From the NCBI GenBank assembly GCA_028285595.1, contig JANQOW010000045.1:18504-82503 (forward strand): a stretch of 64,000 nucleotides of DNA, given 5' to 3'. Position numbers and translations under genes: made by a program. Shown piece after piece: positions 27,125 through 35,621 of this stretch. The notes below the pieces were generated by a model. It was not told the origin of the DNA, did no database searches, and saw only the letters and a list, made by a program, of their open reading frames with translations. The stretch's first letter is position 1. Every line of letters starts with the position of its first letter. The DNA is from Hyphomicrobiales bacterium (GTDB lineage: Bacteria > Pseudomonadota > Alphaproteobacteria > Rhizobiales > CAJQND01).

Positions 27125-27883
27125 ATGATCGATCTCACAGGCAAGACAGTGCTCGTCACCGGAGGTTCGCGGGGCATCGGGGCGGCCACCGTGCGCCAGA
27201 TCGTGGCCTGTGGCGGCAGCGCGATCATCCACTATGGCAGCAATGCTGAGGCGGCGACCGCTCTGGCCGCCGAGGTTGGAAACGACAATGCTCATGTGGT
27301 TGGAGCCGATTTGTTGGATGTGCAGCAAACCGAACGGCTGTGGGATGATGCGCTGGCCTGGCGCGGCCGGGTCGACGTCTTGGTGAACAATGCCGGGATC
27401 TACGAGAGGTGTCCTATCGATCTGCCTCTGGACGATTGGCTTGCCGGCTGGGAGCGCACCATGCGCATCAACCTGGGCGCAGCAGCACAACTCTGCCGCC
27501 GGGCCATTCCGCAGTTCAAGTCGCAAGGCGGCGGTATCCTCATCAATGTCTCCAGCCGCGCCGGCCACCGGGGCGACAGCATCGAGCACCAGCAATACGG
27601 CGCCTCGAAGGCCGGTATGCTGGCGCTCAACCGCTCGATCGCCAGAACCTGCGCCAAAGACAACATACTTGCATACGGCATCGCGCCAGGCTTCGTGGAC
27701 ACCGAGATGGTGGGCGATATCATGGCCGCGCAGGGCTTGGAGAAAATGGCCGCCCTTTATCCCACCGGGCGCGTCACCACCGCAAACGAAGTGGCCAGCG
27801 TCATCACCTTCCTGGCCAGCGGAGTGGCACCGCAAACCACCGGGAACACCATAGACCTGTGCGGGGCAGCGGACGTGCGCTGA
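27125..27883 (+). CDS. Short-chain dehydrogenase/reductase
   Basis: 252 residues. The cofactor loop TGGSRGIG, NNAG and the active-site YGASK with upstream Ser (NVSSRAG) define a classical SDR. Lack of an acidic residue after the second strand (IIHYGSN) fits NADPH preference, as in FabG-like 3-oxoacyl reductases. CCGGAGGG lies upstream of the ATG at 27125. The gene is divergent from the crotonase-ligase operon, with which it may share regulation. Its stop is directly followed by the stop of the convergent BenE gene. Confidence 0.9.
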   Translation: MIDLTGKTVLVTGGSRGIGAATVRQIVACGGSAIIHYGSNAEAATALAAEVGNDNAHVVGADLLDVQQTERLWDDALAWRGRVDVLVNNAGIYERCPIDLPLDDWLAGWERTMRINLGAAAQLCRRAIPQFKSQGGGILINVSSRAGHRGDSIEHQQYGASKAGMLALNRSIARTCAKDNILAYGIAPGFVDTEMVGDIMAAQGLEKMAALYPTGRVTTANEVASVITFLASGVAPQTTGNTIDLCGAADVR

Positions 27884-29062
27884 TCACGTGGACGGTTTAC
27901 GCCAGGCTTTCAGGATCGCATGCATACCGATGCCGGCCACCAGGCCCCAGAACGCGCTCCCCACGCCAAAGAAGGAGAGACCGGAGGCCGTGACGATGAA
28001 CGTGATCACTGCGGGCTCGCGCATGTCAGGATCCGACACCGCACTGGTCAGGGCAGCCCCAAAGGTGGCCAGCAAGGCGAGCCCTGCCACCGCGTTGATC
28101 AGATAGGTGGGCGAAGCGGCGATGAGCGCGGTGAAGAAGCCCGCGAACACGGCGAAAACCACATAGCCCGCCCCCGCCACAATGGCCGCCCAATAGCGCC
28201 GCGCCGGGTCGGCATGCGCATCTTCGCCCGCACACATGGCTGCTGTGATGGCGGCAAGGTTTACCGCATGACCGCCGAACGGAGCAGACGCCAGCGTAAA
28301 CGCGCCCGTGGTTACGAAAAGGGGACCGGCCTTCGGCGTATAGCCATTCGCATTGAGCACTGCCATGCCGGGAATGTTCTGCGAGGCCATGGTCACCAGA
28401 AAGAGCGGAAGCCCTATACCCACCAACGCGCCCACATCGAAGACCGGCACCACCGGCACCGGATCCGGCCAGAACCTGGCCGCGTCCTGAGGCACACCCT
28501 GGCCGGAGAAGGCGATGATGAGCACGGTCACCAGAAGCGCCGCCGGCACCGCATAAAGCCGGTTGATGCGGAACATCAGCGCCCACGCGGCAATAACCGG
28601 CAATGACAGCCAGGGGTCCTCACCCACCGCCTGAATGGGTGCCAGACAGAAAACCAACAGCACCCCGGCCAGCATGGCACCGGCAATGGGTGTCGGAATG
28701 GCACTCACCCATCTCCCCAGCGGCTTCCAGAGGCCCGCCAGGATGATCAGCACCCCAGTGAGCAGAAATGCCCCCACAGCGCCCGCAAAACCGCTCTCTG
28801 GCGCTCCTGTGGTCGCCAGAAGCGCCGCGCCCGGCGTGGACCACGCGATGCTGATGGGCAAGCGGGATTTGAGACTGAGATAGATGCCGCAAAATCCCAT
28901 GGCAAAAGACAGAGCCATGAGCCCGGATGCGGCTTCTTTGGGGCTTGCCCCCGCCCCGCTCAATCCCTGCACGACGATCGCAAACGAAGCCGCCGCGCCC
29001 ACAAAGGCCGACAGCAACCCGGCCGTTGCCGCTTGCACGGAAAAGTCACGCAAAATCGTCAT
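27884..29062 (-). CDS. benE: BenE-family benzoate/H+ symporter
   Basis: 392 residues, about 12 hydrophobic segments of the NAT/APC-like fold. The family pattern is clear: AFVGAAASFAIVVQGLSGAGAS split as AFVGAAASFAIV and QGLSGAGASPKEAASGL, then PISIAWSTPGAALLATTG and FGGHAVNLAAITAAMCAG. BenE imports benzoate and perhaps other aromatic acids. No benzoate dioxygenase is present in the window. The ATG overlaps the stop of the DMT gene upstream, placing it last in a GFA-DMT-BenE operon. Confidence 0.9.
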   Translation of the reverse strand: MTILRDFSVQAATAGLLSAFVGAAASFAIVVQGLSGAGASPKEAASGLMALSFAMGFCGIYLSLKSRLPISIAWSTPGAALLATTGAPESGFAGAVGAFLLTGVLIILAGLWKPLGRWVSAIPTPIAGAMLAGVLLVFCLAPIQAVGEDPWLSLPVIAAWALMFRINRLYAVPAALLVTVLIIAFSGQGVPQDAARFWPDPVPVVPVFDVGALVGIGLPLFLVTMASQNIPGMAVLNANGYTPKAGPLFVTTGAFTLASAPFGGHAVNLAAITAAMCAGEDAHADPARRYWAAIVAGAGYVVFAVFAGFFTALIAASPTYLINAVAGLALLATFGAALTSAVSDPDMREPAVITFIVTASGLSFFGVGSAFWGLVAGIGMHAILKAWRKPST

Positions 29063-29943
29063 TCTACCCTTGCCGCATCATTTGATTTGAGCCCGGCCGC
29101 AGCCTGGACCGCAACGGCAGAAAGAACAATAGCCCCGCCGATTAGGGTGAGCAGCGCCGGCACCTCACCTACCCCAATCCACACCCATATGGGCGCGGCC
29201 ACCACTTCCAGCAGCATCAACAAGGTGATTTCGGTCGCCGGAACATGCTTTGCGGCGAGCGTGATCAAGATGTACTGCCCGCCAATCTGGAACGCACCCA
29301 GAAGACACGCCACCACAAGATCATTGCGCCCAATGGCAAAGTCGGACACGAGCGTGAGACTGATCAGCGCGGCGAACACGCCCGCCAGACAGGTGGCCGG
29401 CATCATGTCGATATCCTTGCCCGCCCTGAAGGCCACAATGGAAGCGGCATATCCGGCGGTGGCGATCAGCGCGACAGCACTGCCGGCCACGGTGCCGCTC
29501 AGAAGCCCATCGGCCACCATGAACGCCACGCCGGACAAACCTGCCGTCATGCAGATCCACGAAAGGGTTGAGATTTGCTCTTTCAGGAGCCAGCGCGCCA
29601 TCAAAGCGGTGAGAAAGGGCGAAGCACTCAAGATGAAGACGGCGTTGGCCACCGTGGTGAGCAACATGGCAATGATGTAGGCGATGAATGCGCCGCCGAG
29701 GCAGAGGGCAACGACCACGCCCGGCAGGCCGATGGAGACAAACCGGCGCTTCAGGTCAAAGCCGTCCTTCAAGATCATAAACAAGAGCACGGTCAGGCTG
29801 AACGATACCGACCGGAAGAACAGGATCTGCCAGCCGTCCGCTTGCTCGACCAAACGCACCAGGATGCCCGCCGAGCTGCCGCAGAGCGCACCTGTCAGCA
29901 CCGCGCAAATTCCCAGCGCCCGTCCCCAACCAGCCTCTGCCAT
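29059..29943 (-). CDS. DMT-superfamily (EamA) transporter
   Basis: 294 residues with ten predicted membrane helices. It starts AVLTGALCGSSAGILVRLV and the second half ends LEVVAAPIWVWIGVGEVP, which is the EamA end-of-repeat motif. Substrate unknown. The start lies 5 bases after the GFA gene stop, and its stop overlaps the benE start, so three genes form one transcript running from 30350 to 27884. Confidence 0.87.
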   Translation of the reverse strand: MAEAGWGRALGICAVLTGALCGSSAGILVRLVEQADGWQILFFRSVSFSLTVLLFMILKDGFDLKRRFVSIGLPGVVVALCLGGAFIAYIIAMLLTTVANAVFILSASPFLTALMARWLLKEQISTLSWICMTAGLSGVAFMVADGLLSGTVAGSAVALIATAGYAASIVAFRAGKDIDMMPATCLAGVFAALISLTLVSDFAIGRNDLVVACLLGAFQIGGQYILITLAAKHVPATEITLLMLLEVVAAPIWVWIGVGEVPALLTLIGGAIVLSAVAVQAAAGLKSNDAARVE

Positions 29944-29948
29944 CGGCT

Positions 29949-30350
29949 CTATTCCGCCAATGAGCCGGCATGGCGCGGAAGATCATCGTCGACCTCGAAC
30001 CAAGGCAGCTTTTCATCGTAAAACACATGAAAACGCGGCGGCAGGTCCTGCGGGTTTTCAAGTGTGCCAATGTAGAAATGGATCTCGTCCGGATAGGCAT
30101 CGGCATCATAGGCAATCGGGCTGCCGCAGTGAGAGCAGAACAGCCGGCGCACCCCCTTTGAGGACACAAATGCCTTCGGCGCGGCACCCGTGAAGCGGAA
30201 CGCTGTACGCGGTACGCCTACGAACGTGGCCACAACCGAGGACGTGTTGCGGCGGCAACTTTCGCAATGGCAGTGGCCACACCAGTTGGCTTCCCCTTCA
30301 AACTCATACCTCACCTTGCCGCACAAACACCGCCCACGGGTTAAAGACAT
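29949..30350 (-). CDS. GFA family zinc-binding protein (Mss4-like fold)
   Basis: 133 residues. Zinc ligands are visible as CLCG, CHCESC and FCSHCGSPI, which is the pattern of the glutathione-dependent formaldehyde-activating (GFA) family. Most members outside Gfa itself have no proven activity. The ATG at 30350 is preceded at about eight bases by GAGAGG. It is first in the GFA-DMT-BenE operon and follows miaA on the same strand after 33 bases. Confidence 0.88.
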   Translation of the reverse strand: MSLTRGRCLCGKVRYEFEGEANWCGHCHCESCRRNTSSVVATFVGVPRTAFRFTGAAPKAFVSSKGVRRLFCSHCGSPIAYDADAYPDEIHFYIGTLENPQDLPPRFHVFYDEKLPWFEVDDDLPRHAGSLAE

Positions 30351-30383
30351 GACGTCATATCCTCTCAATGTTCCCCACCCCTA

Positions 30384-31301
30384 TCATGCCGCAGATTTCA
30401 AATCGGTCAGCAGGCGCTCCGCCGCATCTTCAGGAGCAACCGCCGGCCAGCCGGGCATTTGGCTGCGAAACCAGGTCATCTGCCGCTTCACATAACGCCT
30501 GGTTTGTGTTTTCGCCAACACGGATGCGTCGTCCAGCGTGAGCTCACCGGCCAAATGCCGGGAAAGCTCCGCCACACCGATGGCTTTCATCGCCGGGAGA
30601 TCTGGATCAAGACCCAGCTCCAGAAGGGCTTGCACCTCCTGAACCGCGCCGGCCGCGAGCATCTCATCGAAGCGCGCCTCACACCGGGCGTAGGCCGCCG
30701 GCCGGTCCGGCATGAGAAAAGCCCGTGCCACTTGCGCGCCGCCCAAGAGGGGCACGGTGCGCTCCTTCTGCCAGTCCTCCAGCGACCGGCCCGTGGCTTC
30801 GCGCACCTCAACGGCGCGGATCAGCCTATGCTGGTCGAGCTCTGCCCCCGCGTTTGCCGGCAGACGGCGCCGCAGGCCATCCACCCCTTCGTCCGCATAC
30901 CAAGCGGCAACGCGCGCGCGCACCTCCCCCGGCACGTCCGGCACGGGCGCAAGTCCCTCTTCCAGCGCCTTGAAATAGAGCCCCGTCCCGCCAACCACCA
31001 CCGGACAACGGCCTGCGGCCCAGACTTCCGCCAGCACCGGTTCCACATCCTCCAACCAGCGGCCGACCGAATAGCGCTCAGAGGCCTCAACATGGCCGAA
31101 CAGCTTGTGGGGCAAACGCACTTCTTCCTCAGCGCTCGGGCGGGCGCTCAAAATGCGCAGCTCGCGGTAAACCTGAAGCGCATCGGCATTGATGATGACG
31201 CCATTCACGCGCGCCGCCAGCTCCGCGGCAATTGCGGACTTGCCGCTGGCGGTCGGGCCTGCAATAAGCAAAGCGCGCTTGGCTGATGAACTCACTGCCA
31301 T
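30384..31301 (-). CDS. miaA: tRNA dimethylallyltransferase
   Basis: 305 residues. Adds the dimethylallyl group to A37 of tRNAs that read UNN codons. The P-loop LLIAGPTASGKSAIAAELA, the substrate Asp/Tyr segment NADALQVYRELRILSARPS, the tRNA-gripping VVVGGTGLYFKALEEG and the C-terminal QTRRYVKRQMTWFR are all present and in order. GGAGGG precedes the ATG. Divergent from serB, with 53 bases between starts. Confidence 0.97.
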   Translation of the reverse strand: MAVSSSAKRALLIAGPTASGKSAIAAELAARVNGVIINADALQVYRELRILSARPSAEEEVRLPHKLFGHVEASERYSVGRWLEDVEPVLAEVWAAGRCPVVVGGTGLYFKALEEGLAPVPDVPGEVRARVAAWYADEGVDGLRRRLPANAGAELDQHRLIRAVEVREATGRSLEDWQKERTVPLLGGAQVARAFLMPDRPAAYARCEARFDEMLAAGAVQEVQALLELGLDPDLPAMKAIGVAELSRHLAGELTLDDASVLAKTQTRRYVKRQMTWFRSQMPGWPAVAPEDAAERLLTDLKSAA

Positions 31302-31354
31302 GCGCCCTCCTTTAACGCACCTGACCGGTCAATTCTCCAGAGCTTTGAGCCCCC

Positions 31355-32224
31355 ATGGACACCGTTCTTCTTCTGATTGCAAGCCGCTCCGGCCCCGGCG
31401 TTCCCAATGAAGCTGTAAACGCAGCCCTTTCAGCCCTGGGAGCAAGCTGTGAAGCCGTGCGCCTTGCCCCGCAAGCTGTCGAGATCGCGCTCCCAGGCCC
31501 GGTTGATGACCGCGAAGAGGTTGTGCGGGCCGCATTGGGCGATCAGCCCATAGACGTGGCCCATATACCTGCATCCGGCAGGGCGAAAAAACTGCTCATC
31601 GCCGACATGGACTCCACCTTCATTCACCAAGAGTGTATCGACGAACTGGGCAAGCTGGCCGGCGCCGGGGACCAGATCGCAGCCATCACCGAGCGCGCCA
31701 TGCGCGGCGAGTTCAATTTCGAAGAGGCATTGCGCGAGCGCGTCTCATTTATGAAAGATCTCAGCACAGACGCGATCGAAAAGGTGAAGGACGCTCACAT
31801 CACCTTCACCGATGGCGGACGCGACTTGGTTCAAGGGATGCGGGCCGCCGGCGCGCATACGGCCCTGGTGTCCGGCGGTTTCACCCAATTCACCGCCTTC
31901 GTCGCGGAGCGTTGCGGCTTTCATGAACACCGGGCCAACCGTCTGATCATTGAAGAGGGCATTTTGACCGGCAAGGTGGAAGAACCTGTGCTTGGTCAGG
32001 ACGCAAAGGTGAGTGCCGTACACGAATTCTGCGAGCGTTTGGGGATCACCACCGAAGAGGTGTTGGCAGTGGGCGACGGGGCTAACGATATCGGCATGCT
32101 GGGTCTGGCCGGCATGGGGGTAGCCTTTCACGGCAAACCCGCTGTGCGCGACGCGGCCTCAGTTCGGTTGGATCATGCAGGACTGGATGGTCTTCTGTGG
32201 TTACAGGGGCTAAGCGCGCCTTAG
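31355..32224 (+). CDS. serB: Phosphoserine phosphatase
   Basis: 289 residues. Last step of serine synthesis. The HAD motif I nucleophile is in IADMDSTFIHQECIDELG (DxDxT), motif II in ALVSGGFTQFT, and motif IV in AVGDGANDIGML. The N-terminal 80 residues form the usual ACT-like extension of proteobacterial SerB. Divergent from miaA, an arrangement frequent in alphaproteobacteria. The stop is two bases from the stop of the convergent PAS-like gene. Confidence 0.96.
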   Translation: MDTVLLLIASRSGPGVPNEAVNAALSALGASCEAVRLAPQAVEIALPGPVDDREEVVRAALGDQPIDVAHIPASGRAKKLLIADMDSTFIHQECIDELGKLAGAGDQIAAITERAMRGEFNFEEALRERVSFMKDLSTDAIEKVKDAHITFTDGGRDLVQGMRAAGAHTALVSGGFTQFTAFVAERCGFHEHRANRLIIEEGILTGKVEEPVLGQDAKVSAVHEFCERLGITTEEVLAVGDGANDIGMLGLAGMGVAFHGKPAVRDAASVRLDHAGLDGLLWLQGLSAP

Positions 32225-32226
32225 GC

Positions 32227-32859
32227 TCAATCGGCCGGTGAATGCCACAACTTGGGATCAAAGTTGCTGGAAAAGCTCAACACGCTCATCACCGCCACCA
32301 CGCCATTGAAGCCCGCCTCCCCGAAGGGCAACAGCAAAACCTCATACTTGGTCATATCGCGCCCCTGCCAGCCCAACGTCTTCACACAGAAATGCGGATG
32401 TTCGTTCAGCGTAACATCCATCAGTCGCGCATGAACATCGTTGGTGTTCACCGCGTCAGGGCCCGGCTCCAGCATGCGCGGTTTACGGTTCATTCCCATG
32501 ATCGTGGAGACTTCTCCACCCGCATACACCAGCTCAAAGGCAGGGCTGCTCCGGCGATGAACGCGATGAATGATCATGTAGGGAAGCTTGTCTGAGGCCG
32601 CTTCAGCATCGAACTCGCCGAGCAGCGGCAGTCCGTTCACCCGGCCGTGCTGTTCCCACGTGGCATAAAACTCACGGGTAGCTGTCCCCTGCAGCATCCA
32701 GCTTCCGGTCAGCGGCGCTGCCTCGAACAGGACATACTGGCTGGGCGGCACAAGCTCTGAGGTCGCCTCCGTTGCGGCTTCAGCCTTGGCAGCGAACATG
32801 GGCCTGACCGGCCCCTCATCGACGGGGTGCGCTTGCAGAAAAGCAGAAGAATTAGACAC
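32227..32859 (-). CDS. PAS-like domain protein of alphaproteobacterial type
   Basis: 210 residues. The core FYATWEQHGRVNGLPLLGEFD, followed by LPYMIIHRVHRRSSPAFELVYAGGEV in parts and a strand-rich end (YEVLLLPFG), resembles the PAS_5 sensor family found mainly in alphaproteobacteria. I see no output domain. The start is read as the GTG at 32859 because AAAGGTGG lies just upstream; the open frame continues to 32919 without a ribosome site. A long palindrome and a TATATAA box lie in front of the gene, so its expression is probably controlled there. Confidence 0.65.
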   Translation of the reverse strand: MSNSSAFLQAHPVDEGPVRPMFAAKAEAATEATSELVPPSQYVLFEAAPLTGSWMLQGTATREFYATWEQHGRVNGLPLLGEFDAEAASDKLPYMIIHRVHRRSSPAFELVYAGGEVSTIMGMNRKPRMLEPGPDAVNTNDVHARLMDVTLNEHPHFCVKTLGWQGRDMTKYEVLLLPFGEAGFNGVVAVMSVLSFSSNFDPKLWHSPAD

Positions 32860-32923
32860 GAGCCACCTTTGATCCCGCTGTGATCGGGTGGCCCGTAGCT
32901 TGGCGTTATATAGTAACAACCGT

Positions 32924-32953
32924 GTTAACCGGTAGGGTTACCCACCGGTTAAC
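32924..32953. promoter_or_regulatory. 30-base inverted repeat upstream of the PAS-like gene
   Basis: GTTAACCGGT (32924-32933) and ACCGGTTAAC (32944-32953) are exact complements around a 10-base centre, and the symmetry can be extended by three pairs with one wobble. No T run follows on either strand, so it is not an intrinsic terminator. Each half contains TTAC-N7-TTAA, one base from the CtrA consensus TTAA-N7-TTAA. On the minus strand it lies just upstream of TATATAA, a possible -10 element. Confidence 0.55.
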
Positions 32954-32975
32954 GCGCGTTCGGGAGGAACCTGCC

Positions 32976-34475
32976 TCAGCCCTCTTTCTTCTTCAAGCGG
33001 ACGGCGAGGAACCTCAGGTCACCTTTCACATTGGAGACCAGCAGGAGCACGGTCTTGCGCCCCTCCTTTTCAAGCTCTTTCACGCGGCGCACAACGTCTG
33101 CCGGTGTGGAGACTTTCTCCTGGCCCACTTCCAAGATCACATTGCCGGCCACAATCCGCTTCTCGGCCGCCATGCTATCGGGATCCACGCCGTTGACCAC
33201 AACGCCGCCTTCAACCTTTTTGTCGATCTTGAACTTCTCACGAAGGCTGTCGCTCAAGGTGGTCAGCTTCAGGCCGAGGGCGGTTTCCACCTCTTCAACC
33301 GATTCTTGCGTGGCATCCGGCTTGGTGAGAGACGCTTGCTGGGTCTCTTCCAGCCGGCCAACGGTTACCCGCAGGGTCTTGTTTTCGCCTTTGCGCGACA
33401 CCAAAACGTCCACTTCCTTGCCCACCGGAGTGCGCGCCACCATGCGCGGCAGTTCACGCATTTGCGGCACGGGCTGACCGTCAAACTCCAAGATCACGTC
33501 TCCGGACTGGATGCCGCCGGCCGCCGCAGGGCTGCCCTCGGTCACGTCATTCACCAAAGCGCCTTTGGCTTTGTCCAGGCCCAGGCTCTCCGCAATCTCG
33601 TCGGTCACCACCTGAATGCGCACACCCAGTTTACCGCGCCGGGTTTCACCGAACTTCCGGAGCTGGCTGATCACGCCCGTTGCGGTGGAGGCCGGGATTG
33701 AGAACCCGATGCCGATGGACCCACCGCTGGGGGAAATGATCGCGGTGTTGATCCCCACCACTTTACCTTCCATATCGAACAGCGGACCACCGGAGTTACC
33801 CCGGTTGATCGCCGCATCGGTTTGGATGAAGTCGTCATAAGGACCGGCGTTGATATCGCGGTTACGGGCCGAAACGATGCCAAGCGTCACGCTACCGCCG
33901 AGGCCAAACGGGTTGCCGATGGCCATGACCCAGTCGCCCACGCGCAGTTTCTTTGAATCACCAAACTCCACTGATTGCAGCGGTTGGTCCGGCTTCACTC
34001 TCAAAACCGCGATATCGGTTTTGGAATCGCGTCCGATCAGCTCGGCGGGAAGCTTTGAGCCGTCCGCAAAGTTCACGGTGATTTCGGCAGCATCCGCAAT
34101 CACATGGTTGTTGGTGATCACAATACCTTCAGGGTCCACAACAAAGCCGGAGCCAAGCGAGTTGGCACGGCGCGGGCGGCGCGGTGTGCGCTGGCCAGGC
34201 TGCTGATTGTCAAAGAAATCCTTGAAGAAATCGCGGAACGGAGAATTCTCCGGCAAGTTGGGCACCTGCCTGTTGCGATTGTTGTTGTTGCTGGTTGTTC
34301 TCACCTTTTGAGTGGTTGAGATGTTAACAACCGCGCCAGACAGCTTCTCAGCAAGATCAGCCACCGAAACCGGTCCTTGTGCCTTAGCGGCAGGCGACAA
34401 GGCCACCACGGCGAACACGGCAAACAGCCCACAAAGAGTTTGCCAGGGGGCCTTTGACGAAAAAGCGCTCAACAT
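32976..34475 (-). CDS. Periplasmic Deg/HtrA serine endopeptidase (Do family)
   Basis: 499 residues. Signal peptide at the N-terminus (LCGLFAVFAVVALSPAAKA). Trypsin-like triad: His in IVITNNHVI, Asp in SKTDIAVLRV and Ser in NRGNSGGPLFDM. Two PDZ domains follow (around 300-385 and 405-490), as in DegP/DegQ/MucD. It degrades or refolds misfolded envelope proteins. GAGGAA precedes the ATG. It lies 63 bases downstream of DUF2065 in the hflK-hflC cluster, an envelope-quality-control grouping conserved in alphaproteobacteria. Confidence 0.95.
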   Translation of the reverse strand: MLSAFSSKAPWQTLCGLFAVFAVVALSPAAKAQGPVSVADLAEKLSGAVVNISTTQKVRTTSNNNNRNRQVPNLPENSPFRDFFKDFFDNQQPGQRTPRRPRRANSLGSGFVVDPEGIVITNNHVIADAAEITVNFADGSKLPAELIGRDSKTDIAVLRVKPDQPLQSVEFGDSKKLRVGDWVMAIGNPFGLGGSVTLGIVSARNRDINAGPYDDFIQTDAAINRGNSGGPLFDMEGKVVGINTAIISPSGGSIGIGFSIPASTATGVISQLRKFGETRRGKLGVRIQVVTDEIAESLGLDKAKGALVNDVTEGSPAAAGGIQSGDVILEFDGQPVPQMRELPRMVARTPVGKEVDVLVSRKGENKTLRVTVGRLEETQQASLTKPDATQESVEEVETALGLKLTTLSDSLREKFKIDKKVEGGVVVNGVDPDSMAAEKRIVAGNVILEVGQEKVSTPADVVRRVKELEKEGRKTVLLLVSNVKGDLRFLAVRLKKKEG

Positions 34476-34538
34476 TCTAATTCCTCATCTTCCCTAATCC
34501 AGCTTGCGCTGGGCGTTTCTTATGACCCGCGCCGACCT

Positions 34539-34730
34539 TCAAAGAACTGATCTGGCGAGCCAAACAACCACAAAGCCCACACCGAAGGCGATAAAGCCTC
34601 CGGTGCGCAAACTCTGCTCGGACATCTCCATGGCCATCGACATCATTCGCTTCAGGCCTGCCGGGTTAGCGGCATAGATCAGTCCTTCTATCACTAAAAC
34701 CAAACCAAGCGCGGTAACAAGATCGCGCAT
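34539..34730 (-). CDS. DUF2065 small membrane protein (YjeT-like)
   Basis: 63 residues with two hydrophobic helices (LVTALGLVLVIEGLIYAA and FIAFGVGFVVVWLARSVL) joined by LKRMMSMAMEM. This is the DUF2065/YjeT pattern. It starts 12 bases after hflC, the usual place for this family, which suggests an accessory role to the HflKC complex; no activity is proven. Confidence 0.9.
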   Translation of the reverse strand: MRDLVTALGLVLVIEGLIYAANPAGLKRMMSMAMEMSEQSLRTGGFIAFGVGFVVVWLARSVL

Positions 34731-34742
34731 TCCACGTGCTCT

Positions 34743-35621
34743 CTACTGCGTCGCTGGGTTCTTGCCGAAGAATTGGAAGAACTCAGAGTCCGGATTCAGC
34801 ACCAAAGTGGTGTCATCTCCCTGCAGAGATTTCGAATAGGCCTGCATGGAGCGGTAGAAGGCGAAGAAGTTCGGGTCTTTGTTGAACGCATCGGCAAAGA
34901 TCCGGTTGCGCTCGCCGTCGCCCTGGCCGCGGATGATTTCTGATTCGCGCTTGGCCTTCGCCACCAGTTCCACCGCTTCGCGGTCAGCCTCGGCGCGAAT
35001 TCGGCGCCGTGCCGTCTCACCGATAGCCCGCAGGTTCGCAGCTTCGGCAAAGCGTTCCGCGTTCATACGCTCATAGGTATCGTTCAAAACGTCCGGCGTC
35101 AGATCGGTCCGGCGCACGCGCACGTCGACGATCTCAATACCCAGCGCCCGTGCCTCGTTGCGCACCTGATCGCGAATCTCACGCATCATCGCCGCGCGGT
35201 CTTTCGACAGAGCCGCATCGAAGGTGCGCTTACCATAGGTCTGGCGCAGGGCCGCATCCATCCGGGTATCAATCCGGTCACGGGCCAGCGACAGGTTGGC
35301 GCCGACGGCCTCACGGAACTTCTGGGGATCCACGATCCGCACCATGGCGATCGAGTCCACCAGATAGCGCCGACCGTCCACCACCTGAACGGTTTTGTCC
35401 ACGCTCTCAAAGAACACCATGCGGTCTTCCACGTAGACCAGTTCGTCCAGCACGGGCACCTTGAAATAGAGGCCCGGCTCCTGAACCGTCCGCTTGATTT
35501 CACCAAAGCGCACAACCAGAGCTTTTTCGCGCTCGTCCACCACAAAGGTGGCCGAGAAAAACATGAAGGCTGCGAGCGCCGCGACAACTAAAATGGCGGG
35601 TTTAAGAATGTTGCTCATCAC
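34743..35621 (-). CDS. hflC: HflC, regulator of FtsH protease
   Basis: 292 residues. N-terminal membrane anchor (ILVVAALAAFMFFSATFVV), then the SPFH/band-7 domain opening with VDEREKALVVRFGEIKRTV and a helical C-terminal part (RRIRAEADREAVELVAKAKRE). With HflK it forms a large periplasm-facing cage around FtsH. AGGGAG precedes the ATG, which overlaps the hflK stop (ATGA). Confidence 0.96.
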   Translation of the reverse strand: MMSNILKPAILVVAALAAFMFFSATFVVDEREKALVVRFGEIKRTVQEPGLYFKVPVLDELVYVEDRMVFFESVDKTVQVVDGRRYLVDSIAMVRIVDPQKFREAVGANLSLARDRIDTRMDAALRQTYGKRTFDAALSKDRAAMMREIRDQVRNEARALGIEIVDVRVRRTDLTPDVLNDTYERMNAERFAEAANLRAIGETARRRIRAEADREAVELVAKAKRESEIIRGQGDGERNRIFADAFNKDPNFFAFYRSMQAYSKSLQGDDTTLVLNPDSEFFQFFGKNPATQ

